64,000 nucleotides of DNA, taken from Colias croceus (Eukaryota > Arthropoda > Insecta > Lepidoptera > Pieridae). Shown here in pieces: positions 9,529 to 21,405 of the stretch; within the stretch, counting starts at the first letter, position 1, and each line of letters begins with the position of its first letter. The position numbers and the translations under genes were made by a program. The notes beneath the pieces were generated by a model, which did no database searches, was not told where the DNA came from, and was given only the letters and a program-made list of their open reading frames with translations. Location of the stretch: positions 7,566,501 through 7,630,500 of the forward strand of contig NC_059550.1 of assembly GCF_905220415.1 (NCBI RefSeq), in the 5' to 3' direction.

Positions 9529-12500
9529 ATTTCATATACATTATTATTTATTGTTACAATTATTTTAGAAACGCTTATTTTATATACCAATACTTACCTA
9601 CCACTAAAAAACTGATTTAGAACTTTAATATAAGCAGATGACGTAAAAACTATGAGCTTTGGTTCAGTAGTTTCAGAGAAAAAGCACGACATAGATTGGT
9701 ATTCATTAGCATTTCCGCTTCATTGTATAGGCTTATGATATAAATAATTTTCCTCGAAAATAGTACGAATAAATCTAGAACCGTATTGAATAAGGATTAT
9801 ATTTTATGCAGTAACTAGTATTTCTATATTTGAACGAAATACGGGGAAATAAATACTACTTATGTTCATAATCTTAACGTTAAACTAAATATTATAATTG
9901 GAATGAAATTTCACAGAACTGTTTTCAAGCTTCTTGTTTCAAATATACAAATGAACTAATAAGTTTCAATTTATTAAAATAAAGCTCTCCTCATAAAAAA
10001 AGTAAAATCGAATTTAGAATAATAAAATAAATATGACGTTAAACATTTTATATTATCTGTACTTACGAAAAGTTTTGTAAACATGACGTTTTAATTTTTT
10101 TTCTTTTTATTATCTGTAGCTTGCAGTAGCTGGCTGATAAGAGGCAACATTAAAAACAAAAACATCGCATTATTGAGCCATTAAAAGCATAAAACAAATC
10201 GCTTGAATCGGAATTCGCCGACACAAGGCTTTATTTGTACAGCCCTTTGAACTCAATGTCCATTTCCGACAACGTGGCCCATTCAATGAATACATATCAA
10301 AGACTATGATAGAATTGTCGCTTTCAATACGGGAAATAAATCAAAGAAAAAACAAATTGAGCATTAGAATGGCGTCTCATAATTATAAATTTCGAATTCC
10401 GCAGCATCTCGTAGCTTCTCTAATCGAACACCTTTTCAAATATTCATTTAAAATTCACAATTACGTCATAAAATTCCGTAATATTTCCTAAAAATACTTT
10501 CTACACAATAATATCGATACGATATTTGCGAAAACACAATAATCAATAGTCACCCATATAATCATATGACTGTTCGCCCCCGCTATTCGGTATTATTTTT
10601 ACCTCATGTTATTGTCGCTAAAAATGTGTGATTTGTATGGAAACTCACAATGGGGTGCCTGAGATCCCCTGCCAATTAATGTTGGACACGGTGGTCAGGA
10701 TTGTGTCAAATTTGGACACGTTTTTTGTTTGATACCGCGTTATGGATGGTCTGATCAATCTTATACGTTCTATACAAAAGTTGATATAGAAATTAGATTA
10801 CATTGTAATTTCTATATTATGTATTATTTTTCAGAAATATTATATGCAGCCATAGTAGCTTATCAAATTCCAAGTGACTTAATAATTTGCAATGTTCCTT
10901 CGTGCAAAACAAGGCGCTCGCTATATTTAAAAAAAATTATCCATTTTGGTATTATGTCTAGTTCAATTTCTATTATAATCATGCTCAAAAGAGTTGTTAA
11001 TAAAATTAAAAGTAGGTACACACATTTTAATTAAAGCACAATATAACAAAATGAATGTTAAATCTAAATTATACAATCCTGTAATTTAACTCAAATCCAA
11101 TTAAACTCCGTAAAATCCAAAGACACATCACATGTAACAAGATACAACAATTTGTAAACCAACATTGCAATTATTAATTCACATGACGACGGTAACTTCA
11201 CGCAAGTTTCCATTGACCCTATGTGAAAAAACAAAACAGATTTAGCTCCAGAACGTTGGTAACGAGCTAATTTAAACTTTTCGGCGCGAACCTTTTGAAG
11301 GGTGGCACCCCCGTCACCTGAGGCGTTTGACAGTTCAGGCTAGACAGACGTTTTCAATAAATCACAGATAATGTATAGCTGGGATGTACTCAGTTAAAAA
11401 TGTTGACATATTTATGTAGTTATGCTCGGTTTTAAAACTAAAGGGATCAAAGTTATTTGAAAAACAAACTTTCTATGTAACATTCTACATTCGTAACGAA
11501 TAAAAAGTTTCGTAGTGTTAATATATAAATTATTATTAAAAGCTACTAGGTAAATATTATGTTCTTGATTAACGAACTAAAGTAAAGGTTTAACCTTATT
11601 TCCAAATTGTCAACATAAACTTGTTATTTGTTAACTACCAATCACGACCAAATTTTAAACCACATTGACAAATCAAACGTACCAACACATTTATCAAACA
11701 ACCCCATATCAATAAATTGGTTCGATCAGTGGGTGTATTTGCCCATCGCGCATGTACTGACCACTGTCCACTCCCGCCCAGGGGTGTGGCTACCTGCTAA
11801 CAAATAGATCACTAAATTCTCATATTTCCCCGGAAAACGGACGCGATAGGGTTCCACTTGATAGGGTTTGCCGTCTATGTATAGATTCGGTTAAAGGTGT
11901 ATATTGTAGGTAGATGTTTGCAATAGTTGAATTAAATTCTAGTTGTAGGTAATAGTTGTAATTTCTTTGACATATTTATGTTACCAAAAAGATTAGGATT
12001 TCACAGAAGGCAAATTGTGTGACGATACATATTATTGATTAGCTTTAAAACTTTGTGAAACAATTACGTTTCTTAAGTATCCATTTTAAAATTTAAGTAA
12101 TTCTTGAATATATCCTCACCTAAAATCAAACCCCAGAAAATCAGCGCTAAATTTCAATTAATTATGTACAACGAAAACTATTTATGCTCTAGTCAACATT
12201 GTAAAGCGTGTCTAAATTACGTGACATTCACTGTATCACAGTAATCATTCAACTAATTTGTAAATATAAAGGTGCGGCCACAACGGAAGGAACTATTCCG
12301 ACGGAAGCGATAAAAAACCATTTGCATCGGGACACGAGCCAAGCCGCTGCCTAAATAAATCAGAAAAACTACATCAATACCACGACACATTTACATAATA
12401 AACCCCCTAAACAAACTAGGTAGGACATTGCAAACAATGAGCGGGAATCATGTAGTTTTTACGCTATATTAATTTAGTACTCGAGTTTCAATCGACCCCC

Positions 12501-13560
12501 TGTATATTATTCCGTAAGAAAGTACCGGCCTACTTTCCTCACAAAGCGATTGAAGGAAAAATAATAATAAAAGCGTAAGGAATGTAAGGGAGTCTGCATA
12601 GTACTTATGTAAAATTAGCTCCGGCGTCTTTGATGTGCCGACCAATTGTGCGAGGCTTGTGAAAGCGCCTTTATAATTCCCAAGCGTCGATGCCGGTGTC
12701 GGCTTATTTATTAGGCAATTAAATTCTTTACTCGTATGTACAACAACTAATTATGTGGGTTGACGATTTTAAGAGCCATAATGATCCAATGTACTGATTC
12801 CCCGGAAATAAAAATAATATAAAAATAAATGAAATATCCAAAAATAATATTGAACAATCTTCCTTTTCAAAATAAAACACTTTAACACAGGTTTTGTGTC
12901 TCGTCCACAGTAGGACTAGGTGTAAAGTCAAATTTATTATGACTAATGATTACACAATAATCAATTAAACCCATAACATCGGACGAATTAACATATAAAT
13001 TACGTATTACAAAATAAAGGTCACACAAAAGATAATTAGAAAGTGTCATTTCCTTTTGCAAATTACGGCTCTCATTACACATTCAATTATTCAAGTCAAA
13101 ACATCGGGACACGGCCGTCACATCTGTTTTGAGCTATTAACTCTGCTGTCCCAATAAAGAACCCTCAAAGACGAACCACAAATTTAAGACAGTTATTATT
13201 CCCTTTGTCCCATTGAGAGATAAGTGGTCAATCTCACAACTGACACCTTCGACCGTGACTCGATGTAATTACATATAATTTAGCACTCGAAGGGTTGAAG
13301 TCATCATTGTCCATATGTCACTTGGACTATATTTTAATACGGTGTTATTCATATTTTGACCTGTTTTTTGACGCTGTTTTACGCATGTCGACCACACGCA
13401 CTTTTACCAAATTATGAAAATGGTATAATATTATGGTTTCAAAAAAGAGTAGGATTTTAAAATGACGCAATTCTTTAAACTTAACTGCTCCTTAAATTGA
13501 TATTCACCAATATTGAACTCAACTTTTTTTAAATTTTCATTTTTTATACACATCTTCTAG
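9529..13560. other. Intron 1 (3' part), no gene seen
   Basis: Long AT-rich intronic sequence. Open frames such as 10306-10491 and 10729-11034 have AT-biased composition and no recognisable domain. Less AT-rich islands occur near 11280-11350, 11740-11880 and 12590-12700, possibly regulatory but without a diagnostic signal. A 17-base string at 10670-10686 recurs exactly near 44755 (see findings). The intron ends in a good polypyrimidine tract and CTTCTAG at 13560. Confidence 0.5.
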
Positions 13561-13764
13561 GACTCTCTAACGTGAAGGTTATTTCAGCGGATGCGGACAG
13601 CGCGGCAGAGGGCGGAGGCTCTCCAACTCCCGGAGTTCCAGCCGACACCCTCACATGCGGCGCGTGTCGGCGGGCCTTCGCGCTGGCTGACATCGTGCGG
13701 TTCATCCAACACAAGGTTTCTTCCTGTGATAAGGACCTCACCTCCTACCACTGCTTCAGTGCTG
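13561..13764 (+). CDS. BCL11 homologue, exon 2 (N-terminal CCHC zinc finger)
   Basis: The exon runs from the acceptor CTTCTAG (ends 13560) to the donor GTACGT (13765). It encodes residues about 7-75 if joined to the short first exon. After a polar leader comes LTCGACRRAFAL...FIQHKVSSC. Cysteines 39 and 42, histidine 57 and cysteine 62 give C-x2-C-x14-H-x4-C, the same spacing as the atypical N-terminal CCHC finger of vertebrate BCL11A/B. That finger is known for oligomerisation rather than DNA contact. Both ends are phase 1. The exon is strikingly GC-rich compared with the flanking introns. A Helitron-like element begins 15 bases into the next intron. Confidence 0.92.
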
Positions 13765-13779
13765 GTACGTCAATATTTA

Positions 13780-13996
13780 TCTATACTATAATAATATTAT
13801 AAATCTGAAGAGTTTGTTTGTTACTTTGTTTGTTTGAATGCGCTAATCTCAAATTCTCAAGAACTACTGGTCCGATTAAAAAAAAATTTCCGTGTTAGAT
13901 AGCCCATTTATCGAGGAAGGCTATAAAGCTATATAATATTATCACGCTAAAACCAACAGGAGCGGAGTCACGGGTAAAACCGCGGGGCGCAGCTAG
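13780..13996 (+). mobile_element. Non-autonomous Helitron-like element in intron 2
   Basis: It starts TCTATACTATAATAATATTA and ends GCAGCTAG, lying between A13779 and T13997, the insertion signature of Helitrons. A CCGCGG-containing GC-rich block just before the end may be the 3' hairpin. The central segment, including GTTAGATAGCCC and GAGGAAGGCTATA, is typical of a very common lepidopteran repeat family. It begins only 15 bases after the exon 2 donor. Confidence 0.8.
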
Positions 13997-14278
13997 TTGC
14001 TAATAACTATTTATTTTTAACTACGAGGAATTTAATTAGTATATATGTATAGGTCTATGTTGTTTTTATGCTGCTGTATTTTAAAATGCTTCTAAATATT
14101 CTACAACTAAATATACTCTGTAGCTCAAAGGTAATTAAAACGTTATGTTACGTAATTCTATATTAAACTGAGCGATATCAGAAACTAATTTCCCATACTG
14201 GCCTTCGAAGAATCGTATTTAAATGTGTAACAACATTGCAATTATGGAAAGGAAATTAGTTAATTATCTATCCTACAG

Positions 14279-14479
14279 GTCCGAATTCCGACCAAGAGGA
14301 TGGTTCAAGGCCAGGACAGTTGACGGGGAACTCCAGTAGCAGAAGACCGTCTCTGTTGACTGCTAGGAGACCTCCGAGCAGTCGGGTCCACACACCTCCC
14401 TTGGCGAGTCCGTCGATAGCACCTCCTGACTTATTGGAAGATGGTGGGGCATCCAGCACACCTAAAAGATTACTGGATG
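14279..14479 (+). CDS. BCL11 homologue, exon 3 (disordered linker)
   Basis: Acceptor TCCTACAG ends at 14278 and donor GTAAGT begins at 14480. The 201-base exon encodes residues about 75-141, rich in Ser, Pro and Arg (for example SSSRRPSLLTARRPPSS), with no fold recognised. Both boundaries are phase 1, so skipping it would keep the frame. It corresponds to the variable region between the CCHC finger and the first C2H2 finger of BCL11 proteins. Serine-proline and threonine-proline pairs could be phosphorylation sites. Confidence 0.85.
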
Positions 14480-14853
14480 GTAAGTTGAAAAATGTTCTAA
14501 TCTTATACATTATATCAATGATTTTAAAATAATTGTCAAAAAATCAATTAAAGTCCCTAGCCTTATCGCCTTCACTTGCCATAATAATATTTTGAAAACA
14601 AAATAATAACTTATAACAAAGAAACTTTTGTAACTTTACTTCAATTTTACTTTCATCAAGAAGTAGGTTAAACGATATCAACTGAAAACCTAGCTAATTA
14701 CTTCGTAATAAGAAATTAAATTATCTTGAAATGGTATCATGTAGAAATTAGTCTAATTTGGTTTGTTTATACTTTAATGTACCATTGATATTATATTTTC
14801 ACTAGTTCTGACTAATAACTTGATAATTGGACTAAATAAAAATATATTCATAG
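14480..14853 (+). other. Intron 3
   Basis: A short AT-rich intron of 374 bases with donor GTAAGT and acceptor ATTCATAG. Nothing else is recognised in it. Confidence 0.8.
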
Positions 14854-15039
14854 ATGCAGAAGCACAAGTATCAACCCCCAAGAGAAGAGCATCAACATCA
14901 CCGATGCCTTCAAGTTCCCCTGATGAAGACATCAAGCCGAAGATCAAACAGGAACACATGGACACATCAGGGTCTCCTGAGGATACAAAGAAATCAAGAA
15001 CAGAAATGGCTGACGCTGAATCAAATACAATGCATAGTG
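14854..15039 (+). CDS. BCL11 homologue, exon 4 (linker with SUMO consensus)
   Basis: Acceptor ATTCATAG ends at 14853 and donor GTAAGC begins at 15040. The 186-base exon encodes residues about 142-203, a charged, Ser/Thr/Pro-rich segment. It contains IKPKIKQEH, in which I172-K173-Q174-E175 is a perfect SUMO-conjugation consensus (hydrophobic-K-x-E). A KRR cluster near residue 151 could help nuclear import. Both ends are phase 1, so exons 3 and 4 are each skippable cassettes. BCL11 proteins are known to be SUMOylated, though not necessarily at the equivalent position. Confidence 0.87.
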
Positions 15040-17450
15040 GTAAGCTCCTACTGAAAATTTCTCTGCATATGCAAACTATTTCATATTTAAAGTTGCTAAG
15101 TATCAACTTAGGTGATCACACCTAAACGGAATCTCTTAACTACGCTTCTCGAAATTATACCTACGTATTTAGAATATTTTTTTCTAATCAGCTAATTAAA
15201 ATTTCTATAGTGTTGACCTAAATTTTTTAAAGTTAAAATAGAAGGTTATCAAAGGTACTAAAACGATTAGGTACGAATAAGAGTAATCGAATTTAAAAAC
15301 AGTCCAGCACGAAAGCATAGATCGACTATAAAATTTTGGTGACAAAAAATTAATTATCAATTGATACAATACCTCGAATCTCGATATTATAAAGCCCTTT
15401 CCGTTCAAATTAACTCAAAAGAAAAATGCCATCGTGTATTCTTGGCCCGATTTAGTATTATTAATGATTCTTTCAAATCGCTGTCAGCTTCAAAGGATTT
15501 TGTCCATGTAGACAATTTTATCGTTACGCTTAAGCCTTTGCCACATTGTGTTCGTGCAAGATGTTGCACAACAACAATACTGGACAGCGTTCGTGAAATG
15601 CTGATGTCATCGTTGTACCATACATTTGGGATTTTGTTTAATCTTGTCATATTATATACAGTGTGTTCTCTGTTTGTTCTTTAATTCACGACAATCGTAT
15701 TATTCTATATCAAAATCAAACTTTTGTTCAACCTTTCAAAAGTATATTCAAGTCGTCAAATCCTTTAAAGTATAAAACTTACCTACATAATACTGAAAAC
15801 AACAATGAACTTAATAAAAAATACAAAACATTGATCAGACGTTTACTAAAGTCAAAGTAAAAATAAAGTGATTAAGGAATCCTTATCATAATCTCTCAAC
15901 AGCTTAACAAATACACGTGAAAAGGAATCGTTCGGAACATCTGTATAAGCCTTGCACAAGCGCAATCTTGCGGGGGTGGTTCGAAAAATAATCTATCCGA
16001 GCATAACCCTTTGTACCAGCAGATGTGCCGTCATTTAACACTTTTGTATTAAACCGTTGCACAACAAAAGCTTTCTTAAACCCGAAAATTGTACAACGTT
16101 CAAAATTTCAACCCGCATTTTGCCAACTGCTTTGTATAAATGAACGGTCACTATAAACAAGTAATACAAAAATTAAGCGAATATAACGGAGCTAAATGGC
16201 CGTGGAATTTTGCAATTCGAAAAATATAAAGGACGTTAGAAGTTCTGCCACAAAACGATTGCGTTATCATCCAAATGTCAATTGCAGGTTTCGCTTCAAC
16301 ACCAGTTGTTTCGGCTTATTGAGTTTATCCTAAACGCTGATATTAACCCCTTCGAGTGAGCTGTCAAACCAGCTACATTCAATAACGTATGAGGGTCCGT
16401 TTGTAATAAAATTATATGATATTTCATTTACCGAATTAAGTTGAATAGAAACAAAGCAATCGCGTCTATAAATCTACTAGTTCGTGCATATTGTCAAAAT
16501 AAGATCATAACTCTAACATTGAAAAGATGCCCCGAACGTGCCGGTTAAAAAAAAAGATCGTAAATTGAATTATAGTATTTTATACATATTAATTAACCCC
16601 ATCGTTTTACGATGAGATAAAGGGGATGTTTTGGAGAAAAAAAATATTTGCATGAGCACACGATTGACGTACGCGCATTGTTATCTTCTGCTTTTGTGAT
16701 GACCCTTATGTTAACCATGACGAAATGACGCACAAAAGAGATGATGTTCTGTAGACTAGCCAATGAATATTCAGTTGTGACCCTATTTGTTTAGAGTTCA
16801 ATATCGAAGGCCGTTTCGGTGGCTTTAAAGGCGTATCATTTAAGGTTGTGTATGATATTATAATTGTCAAAGATGCTACTGAGGTTCCATTGTCAGGCGC
16901 GGTCTTTTATAATATTTTCAAAGATAAAAAATGTTTGGCGTGCTCCTGACACGTACACGTTCATGTGTTTGCCGTGACCTACGGAACTTCTTTGACGGTG
17001 ACACAATGGTCGAGGATATTTTTAGTTTTTGTGAGACGAAAGGTAGCTAAGTGGCGGTTTTGAATAAGTGGCTTTAATTTTAGAACTGACGTCTTTCTGT
17101 TAAAGGTAAGGGGAGATTGTCTCGTGCCTATCGCGTGTCCTTTGACTATGTGTTAGTTATATTTAGAATGCATTTAACGAAGAAATGAGGTAATAAGGTG
17201 ACGCTCCTTCCATATTTATATGTTGCTCATTGGTTATATCTGTAACAAAGAACCCGTCTTCGATACTTGTGTCCACAAAATATTTTTGAAATCATTAACA
17301 TCACTATACTCGGGAGAACTGATGGTCGTCACTTGTTTGTATCAGAATAAATATTGATACAAGTGTATATTGCGTCCAGTATTTGAACGCTTTATTTGGT
17401 TTACAAATGAATTCAGGATTGTTGAATGAGAAATGTTCACTTCAAAATTA
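15040..17450. other. Intron 4 (5' part), no gene seen
   Basis: AT-rich intronic sequence. The open frames at 15361-15684 (+) and 15405-15650 (-) cover each other, have no domain and are regarded as chance. Less AT-rich stretches lie at 15890-16030 and 16700-17110. A 15-base perfect-arm hairpin (CATCGTTTTACGATG) sits near 16600. No repeat boundary was recognised. Confidence 0.5.
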
Positions 17451-17885
17451 GGGTAGACTGGGTACGATTGAAACAAAGGACGGTTGAAACAACACGAATA
17501 TCTCGCAAACCGTTGGTGGGGGGGTTAGGGGTCCAAGGGGAAAATGAAGCGCACAACTGTTCTAAACACGAACCACAATGTTGCGTCGATCTCCGCGCGC
17601 ATCAGCTGATTTTATAAGACCCTATTGTGTTTTTATGACCAAAAGTAAGTATTTTTGCTTGGAGATTTTTCCAATTATTGGCGTTTCTATTTTAGTGACA
17701 GTATTAAGTGTGCGTTTTTGTTTGAAGTGAATCTTGTGGAATATGACATTGTGACTAGTTTTTGTGTATCATTGTTGTTACAATTACTATAACTGTATTT
17801 TACCTAAAGTAGGAGTTGGGGACGGTTGAAACATTTTTTTTGGGTACGGTTGAAACATTGTTTTATGTATTTTTTGTATTTTTAA

Positions 17886-18017
17886 ATGCCGATAGTACGT
17901 GTAAGAGAGATTTCGGGAAGATAAATAGACTTATCAAAGTACAAAGACGCATATGAGGAAGTGAAAACCGGAGATCATTGCGAAAAGTGGCAGAGAAGCA
18001 CAATTATTCGCTTCTAA
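17886..18017 (+). pseudogene. Pogo-like transposase N-terminal relic
   Basis: From the ATG at 17886 the frames read MPIVRVR, then (after a stop and frame change) a YKDAYEEVKTG-like block and LRKVAEKHNYSLLR. This order (basic start, short helix, LRKxAExxN helix-turn-helix) matches the pipsqueak/CENP-B-like DNA-binding start of pogo transposases. Stops and shifts make it non-functional. Confidence 0.6.
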
Positions 18018-18149
18018 GGTAAATTCGAATGCGAGATGACTCTGGCGAGCAAGAAAATAAAAAAATAGGATATAATAGAGGATATAACAATAGAAGGTAC
18101 AATAATAGAGGATGAAAACTTAGGAAATCTACTATTTACACTGACACAC

Positions 18150-18335
18150 AAGTTAAGGAAGAGATAAGAAAAAAGCAAGAATTAATATTGAAACGAACTA
18201 GAGCTAAGCAAGTGAAGAAGCGATCGGATAGAGGAAAAAGAAAGAAATTTGATGGAGGAAAATGTAAAAGTAACACCGAAGAAGCAAAAAATAAATAAAA
18301 TACAAGAAGAGATATCATCAGAAGATGAGGAGTAG
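18150..18335 (+). pseudogene. Pogo-like transposase C-terminal relic
   Basis: A lysine/arginine-rich segment (LKRTRAKQVKKR) is followed, after a frame shift, by an acidic end (SSEDEE) and a TAG stop at 18333. An AATAAA-like stretch follows near 18418. A basic then acidic tail is usual for pogo/Tigger transposases. Assignment rests mainly on its place inside the element. Confidence 0.45.
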
Positions 18336-18718
18336 TTACTTACGTCTTGTTTCTATGTAACCATATTTAGAGAGCAGACCTTATTGTAAAAGAGTTACTT
18401 AATTATTGTTAGATTTAAAATAAACAATCAATAAAACATATTTTTATGCTATATTTTGTACTATTCGCATATTTTTCAACTGACCCCAATCACTGTTTCA
18501 ACCGCCCCTGGTATGGGGACGGTTGAAACAAATCGGATTCATTTTTTTAATTTGATCTATTTTAAAAAATAATACACATGGAACTAAAATCATAGCGCCT
18601 ATTAGTAGACAGATACATGCTCTTTTATTTAACGTATATTTTTCATCGCTCGGGTTATAAACAGCAAAGTTATGGTCGTTTTAAGTGAAATTGTTTCAAC
18701 CGTACCCAGTCTACCCTA

Positions 18719-20560
18719 CTAAGAGATTAAATGTAATTCAAACTCTTTTCATTTTGTGTATTTTGACCAACATCGTTAAATTTTATATGTATTAAAAAAA
18801 TAGGTTTTAAAAGGTAATTGCAGATATTATACGCAATAACAATAATTATACAATAATTAGAAGTAAATATTTCATTAAAAGATATGTTAAAGACGGTACT
18901 CTTGATCACGCCCGCAAATGATTCTTCTAAGTTCCGTCCACGATATTTCCATATCAGGACGTTTTCTTAAGGGTCGACCACAAAGGGCCATCTCTACACC
19001 CAATCTTTAATCCTATCTCGAGACCTTTGCGGGCAAATTTAAATTTCTTTAGAAATATCACCTCTATTATACATGTGCGGGTTCTATTCCTACGTTCGTG
19101 GGCGAGATAACGTAAGTTAAGTCCGAGAGGAGATTGTTGAGAAAAAACTACCGCCAACTTCGACTAGATCCCATCTTCGAGCGAGTGTTATGGAAATTTG
19201 ACCTTTAACACTAAGTTTTAAAACAGCATCTCGTCCGAACTATCTAGGATTAGTACAACCTTATTTTGTATATGAGGTGATAAGTCTTTATGAAGGGTCA
19301 ACCTTTTCTATAGAGAGCTCACCCTTTTAGTGAAAAGAGTCCGTTGATAGCTGATTTAGGATTGGTGATAATGCATTCACTGTGTGTAAATATATCATAG
19401 ATTTATTCTATGATAGATTGCTCTGCGAAGAGCGGTATTTGAATTCATTGAACGTTTTTAACAATGGACTTTGACATGTCAGATATAGTGGTTGAATCTG
19501 ACATTTGTCCCCTAGGTCAGAGATTTTTAAAGGATTGTTGGTCACGTCGATTGGATAACGCAGGGCGCATTGAATAGCTATCATAGTTGCTTTGTGGTCA
19601 CATGAGGGTCCACGCTGTGATTGTTCGAGAGAATTTATTAATTAAAATTTTCTGTTACTATTGATCCGTGCCCTTGAATATTTAGCAAATCGATAGAGCG
19701 CTGCCGTAAATAGCGTGGTGAAAAACTGTCAATTTCGTGATTATTAAAAAAATTCATTGTTTTCATACACATATTTAAAGTAAATATTTAGTATTTGTAT
19801 GATTATTATTTTCTTACAAGTGTACTCGGAAGAATACACAAGATTTTCAAATTTGATATACAAAATATGACATAATATGTATTAAATCAACCTCTAGAAT
19901 TCAATATCTCACAAAGCTAGCGAGCATTAATTTTAAACCGCGTCCATCACTGTCCCCCATCCCCAGCATTTTATTGTTTTTCTTCAATTTTTTGTAATAT
20001 GTGGTAATGGTCGTTCCACACGTGTCGACAACGGTTATTACGAGTTTAAAATAGCGCACCACATCTGGCCATCGCGGACCAATTTTGGAGATCACATCTT
20101 TGGGAATAGAGGTTTTGTTTTGCTCGTTACGTCACTTATGCACTAATAAAAGGAATTATTATTTGGTCTATTGCTTTTATTTTGGTTTCTGGTTTAAAAG
20201 CTGATATTAGATGCGATATATCATGGAGTGATTTTACAGTTTTCCCAGATTGATCAAGCTAAAACTTGGTACATTTGCATAACCATTCCATAGTTTATAT
20301 CAACTCGAAACTATTAATGAATTACATAATATCTGGGCAGTTGAAAACACAAATTGAAATCAAGTTTTAATATTTAAGTTATCAATAACATCACGCCCCA
20401 GTGAGATGGAACTGATTGGCCGGGGGAGGAACAATTTGCGAAGTAACATTATAGTTTACAGAAATCACAATTTTAGCCGCTCTGGGTGCGGCTGGATATT
20501 AAATTTTCATTTAGATTTACGTCTCTATTCCGTATTATCTATCTATTTCTGATTCTATAG
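18719..20560. other. Intron 4 segment, no gene seen
   Basis: AT-rich sequence with moderately complex blocks at 18930-19200 and 19890-20100. The open frames there (18954-19157 and 19901-20095, - strand) have no recognisable domain. Nothing further can be supported. Confidence 0.45.
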
Positions 20561-20680
20561 TCTATGGAGTTTCTTGCCGGTTCTTCTCCATAGAGATATG
20601 CTTTCCGAATCGGTGGTAAATGGTAAAAGTGCTTTTAGAAGAAGTCTAATTGAATAAATAAATGTTTGAGTTTGAGTTTA
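20561..20680 (+). repeat. 3' end of a lepidopteran non-LTR retroposon
   Basis: The string TTCTTGCCGGTTCTTCTC, then TTTCCGAATCGGTGGTA, AAAAGTGCTTTTA and a short repeated TTTGAG tail (20665-20680) form the characteristic 3' end of a non-LTR-type repeat common in moths and butterflies. The 5' limit is unclear. No reverse transcriptase coding remains. A short piece of the same kind (TTTCCGAATCAGTAGTAAATGG) appears near 63649. Confidence 0.6.
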
Positions 20681-21405
20681 ATGTTTAGTACACCTGGGAG
20701 AAAGTAAGACTGGGAAGAAACTGGCCTTCGAAACACAGTTTAACACTAGTTCCAAGGGCAGGGTCTGAACATAATGCTGTACTTACCTGTTTTTTGAAAA
20801 ATAAATTTTTATTATTTTTTTTTTACCTACTAGGTAATAATAGGACATTAGGACATTATTAAGTATACACAAATCGACCTAGTCCCACAGTAAGCTCAAT
20901 TAAGGCTTGTGTTGTGGGTAGGGTTGCCAGATCCAGGCTGATCATTTCCGGGACATTTCTGGGGCCCCGAACGGAATCGAGAGTTTTGATATTTGGTCCA
21001 AACTACGTAAGAATTACCAAGAAGTAATGGTTGATAAAAAAAAATTAAGTACTTTTTTTAGAAAAAAAAAATTTAATTACTTTCCTAAACTGTCAAATAC
21101 AAAAAATGTAATTCAACTTTTCTAAGTAACTTTTAAGGCCTACCTAAATATGACAAATGAACTTTTAATAGAAACTGAGATACTTAGTTACTCTTTCAGT
21201 TATCTGGTATAGTTAAATCCCGAAATATAATTTCTTCGCGAAAGGACTGGTTTATCTTATGTTTGGCAAAAGCTATCGGGCAATCCTCGAAATACATTTG
21301 AATTTCGCCCTTTGTCTGAAGTATTTTTACTCAAACCTAGGAGCTCCTAACTTTTCAATCATTGTTCTGTTTTGGTTTGGTCAATTCTAGAAGCGACTGC
21401 AAAAC

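Larger units (their letters stand above)
17451..18716 (+). mobile_element. Second pogo-type DNA transposon, internally deleted
   Basis: The element is 1266 bp, flanked by TA at 17449-17450 and 18717-18718. Its inverted repeats of about 26 bp begin GGGTAGACTGGGTACG, with one mismatch. The motif GGACGGTTGAAACA recurs inside near both ends (about 17479, 17821, 18520 and inverted near 18495), as in the intron 1 element. It retains relics of the transposase N-terminus (17886-18017) and C-terminus (18150-18335) but lacks the catalytic DDE core. This makes it an internal-deletion derivative. Its end sequence differs from the 4597-6270 element, so they are related but separate families. Confidence 0.85.
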
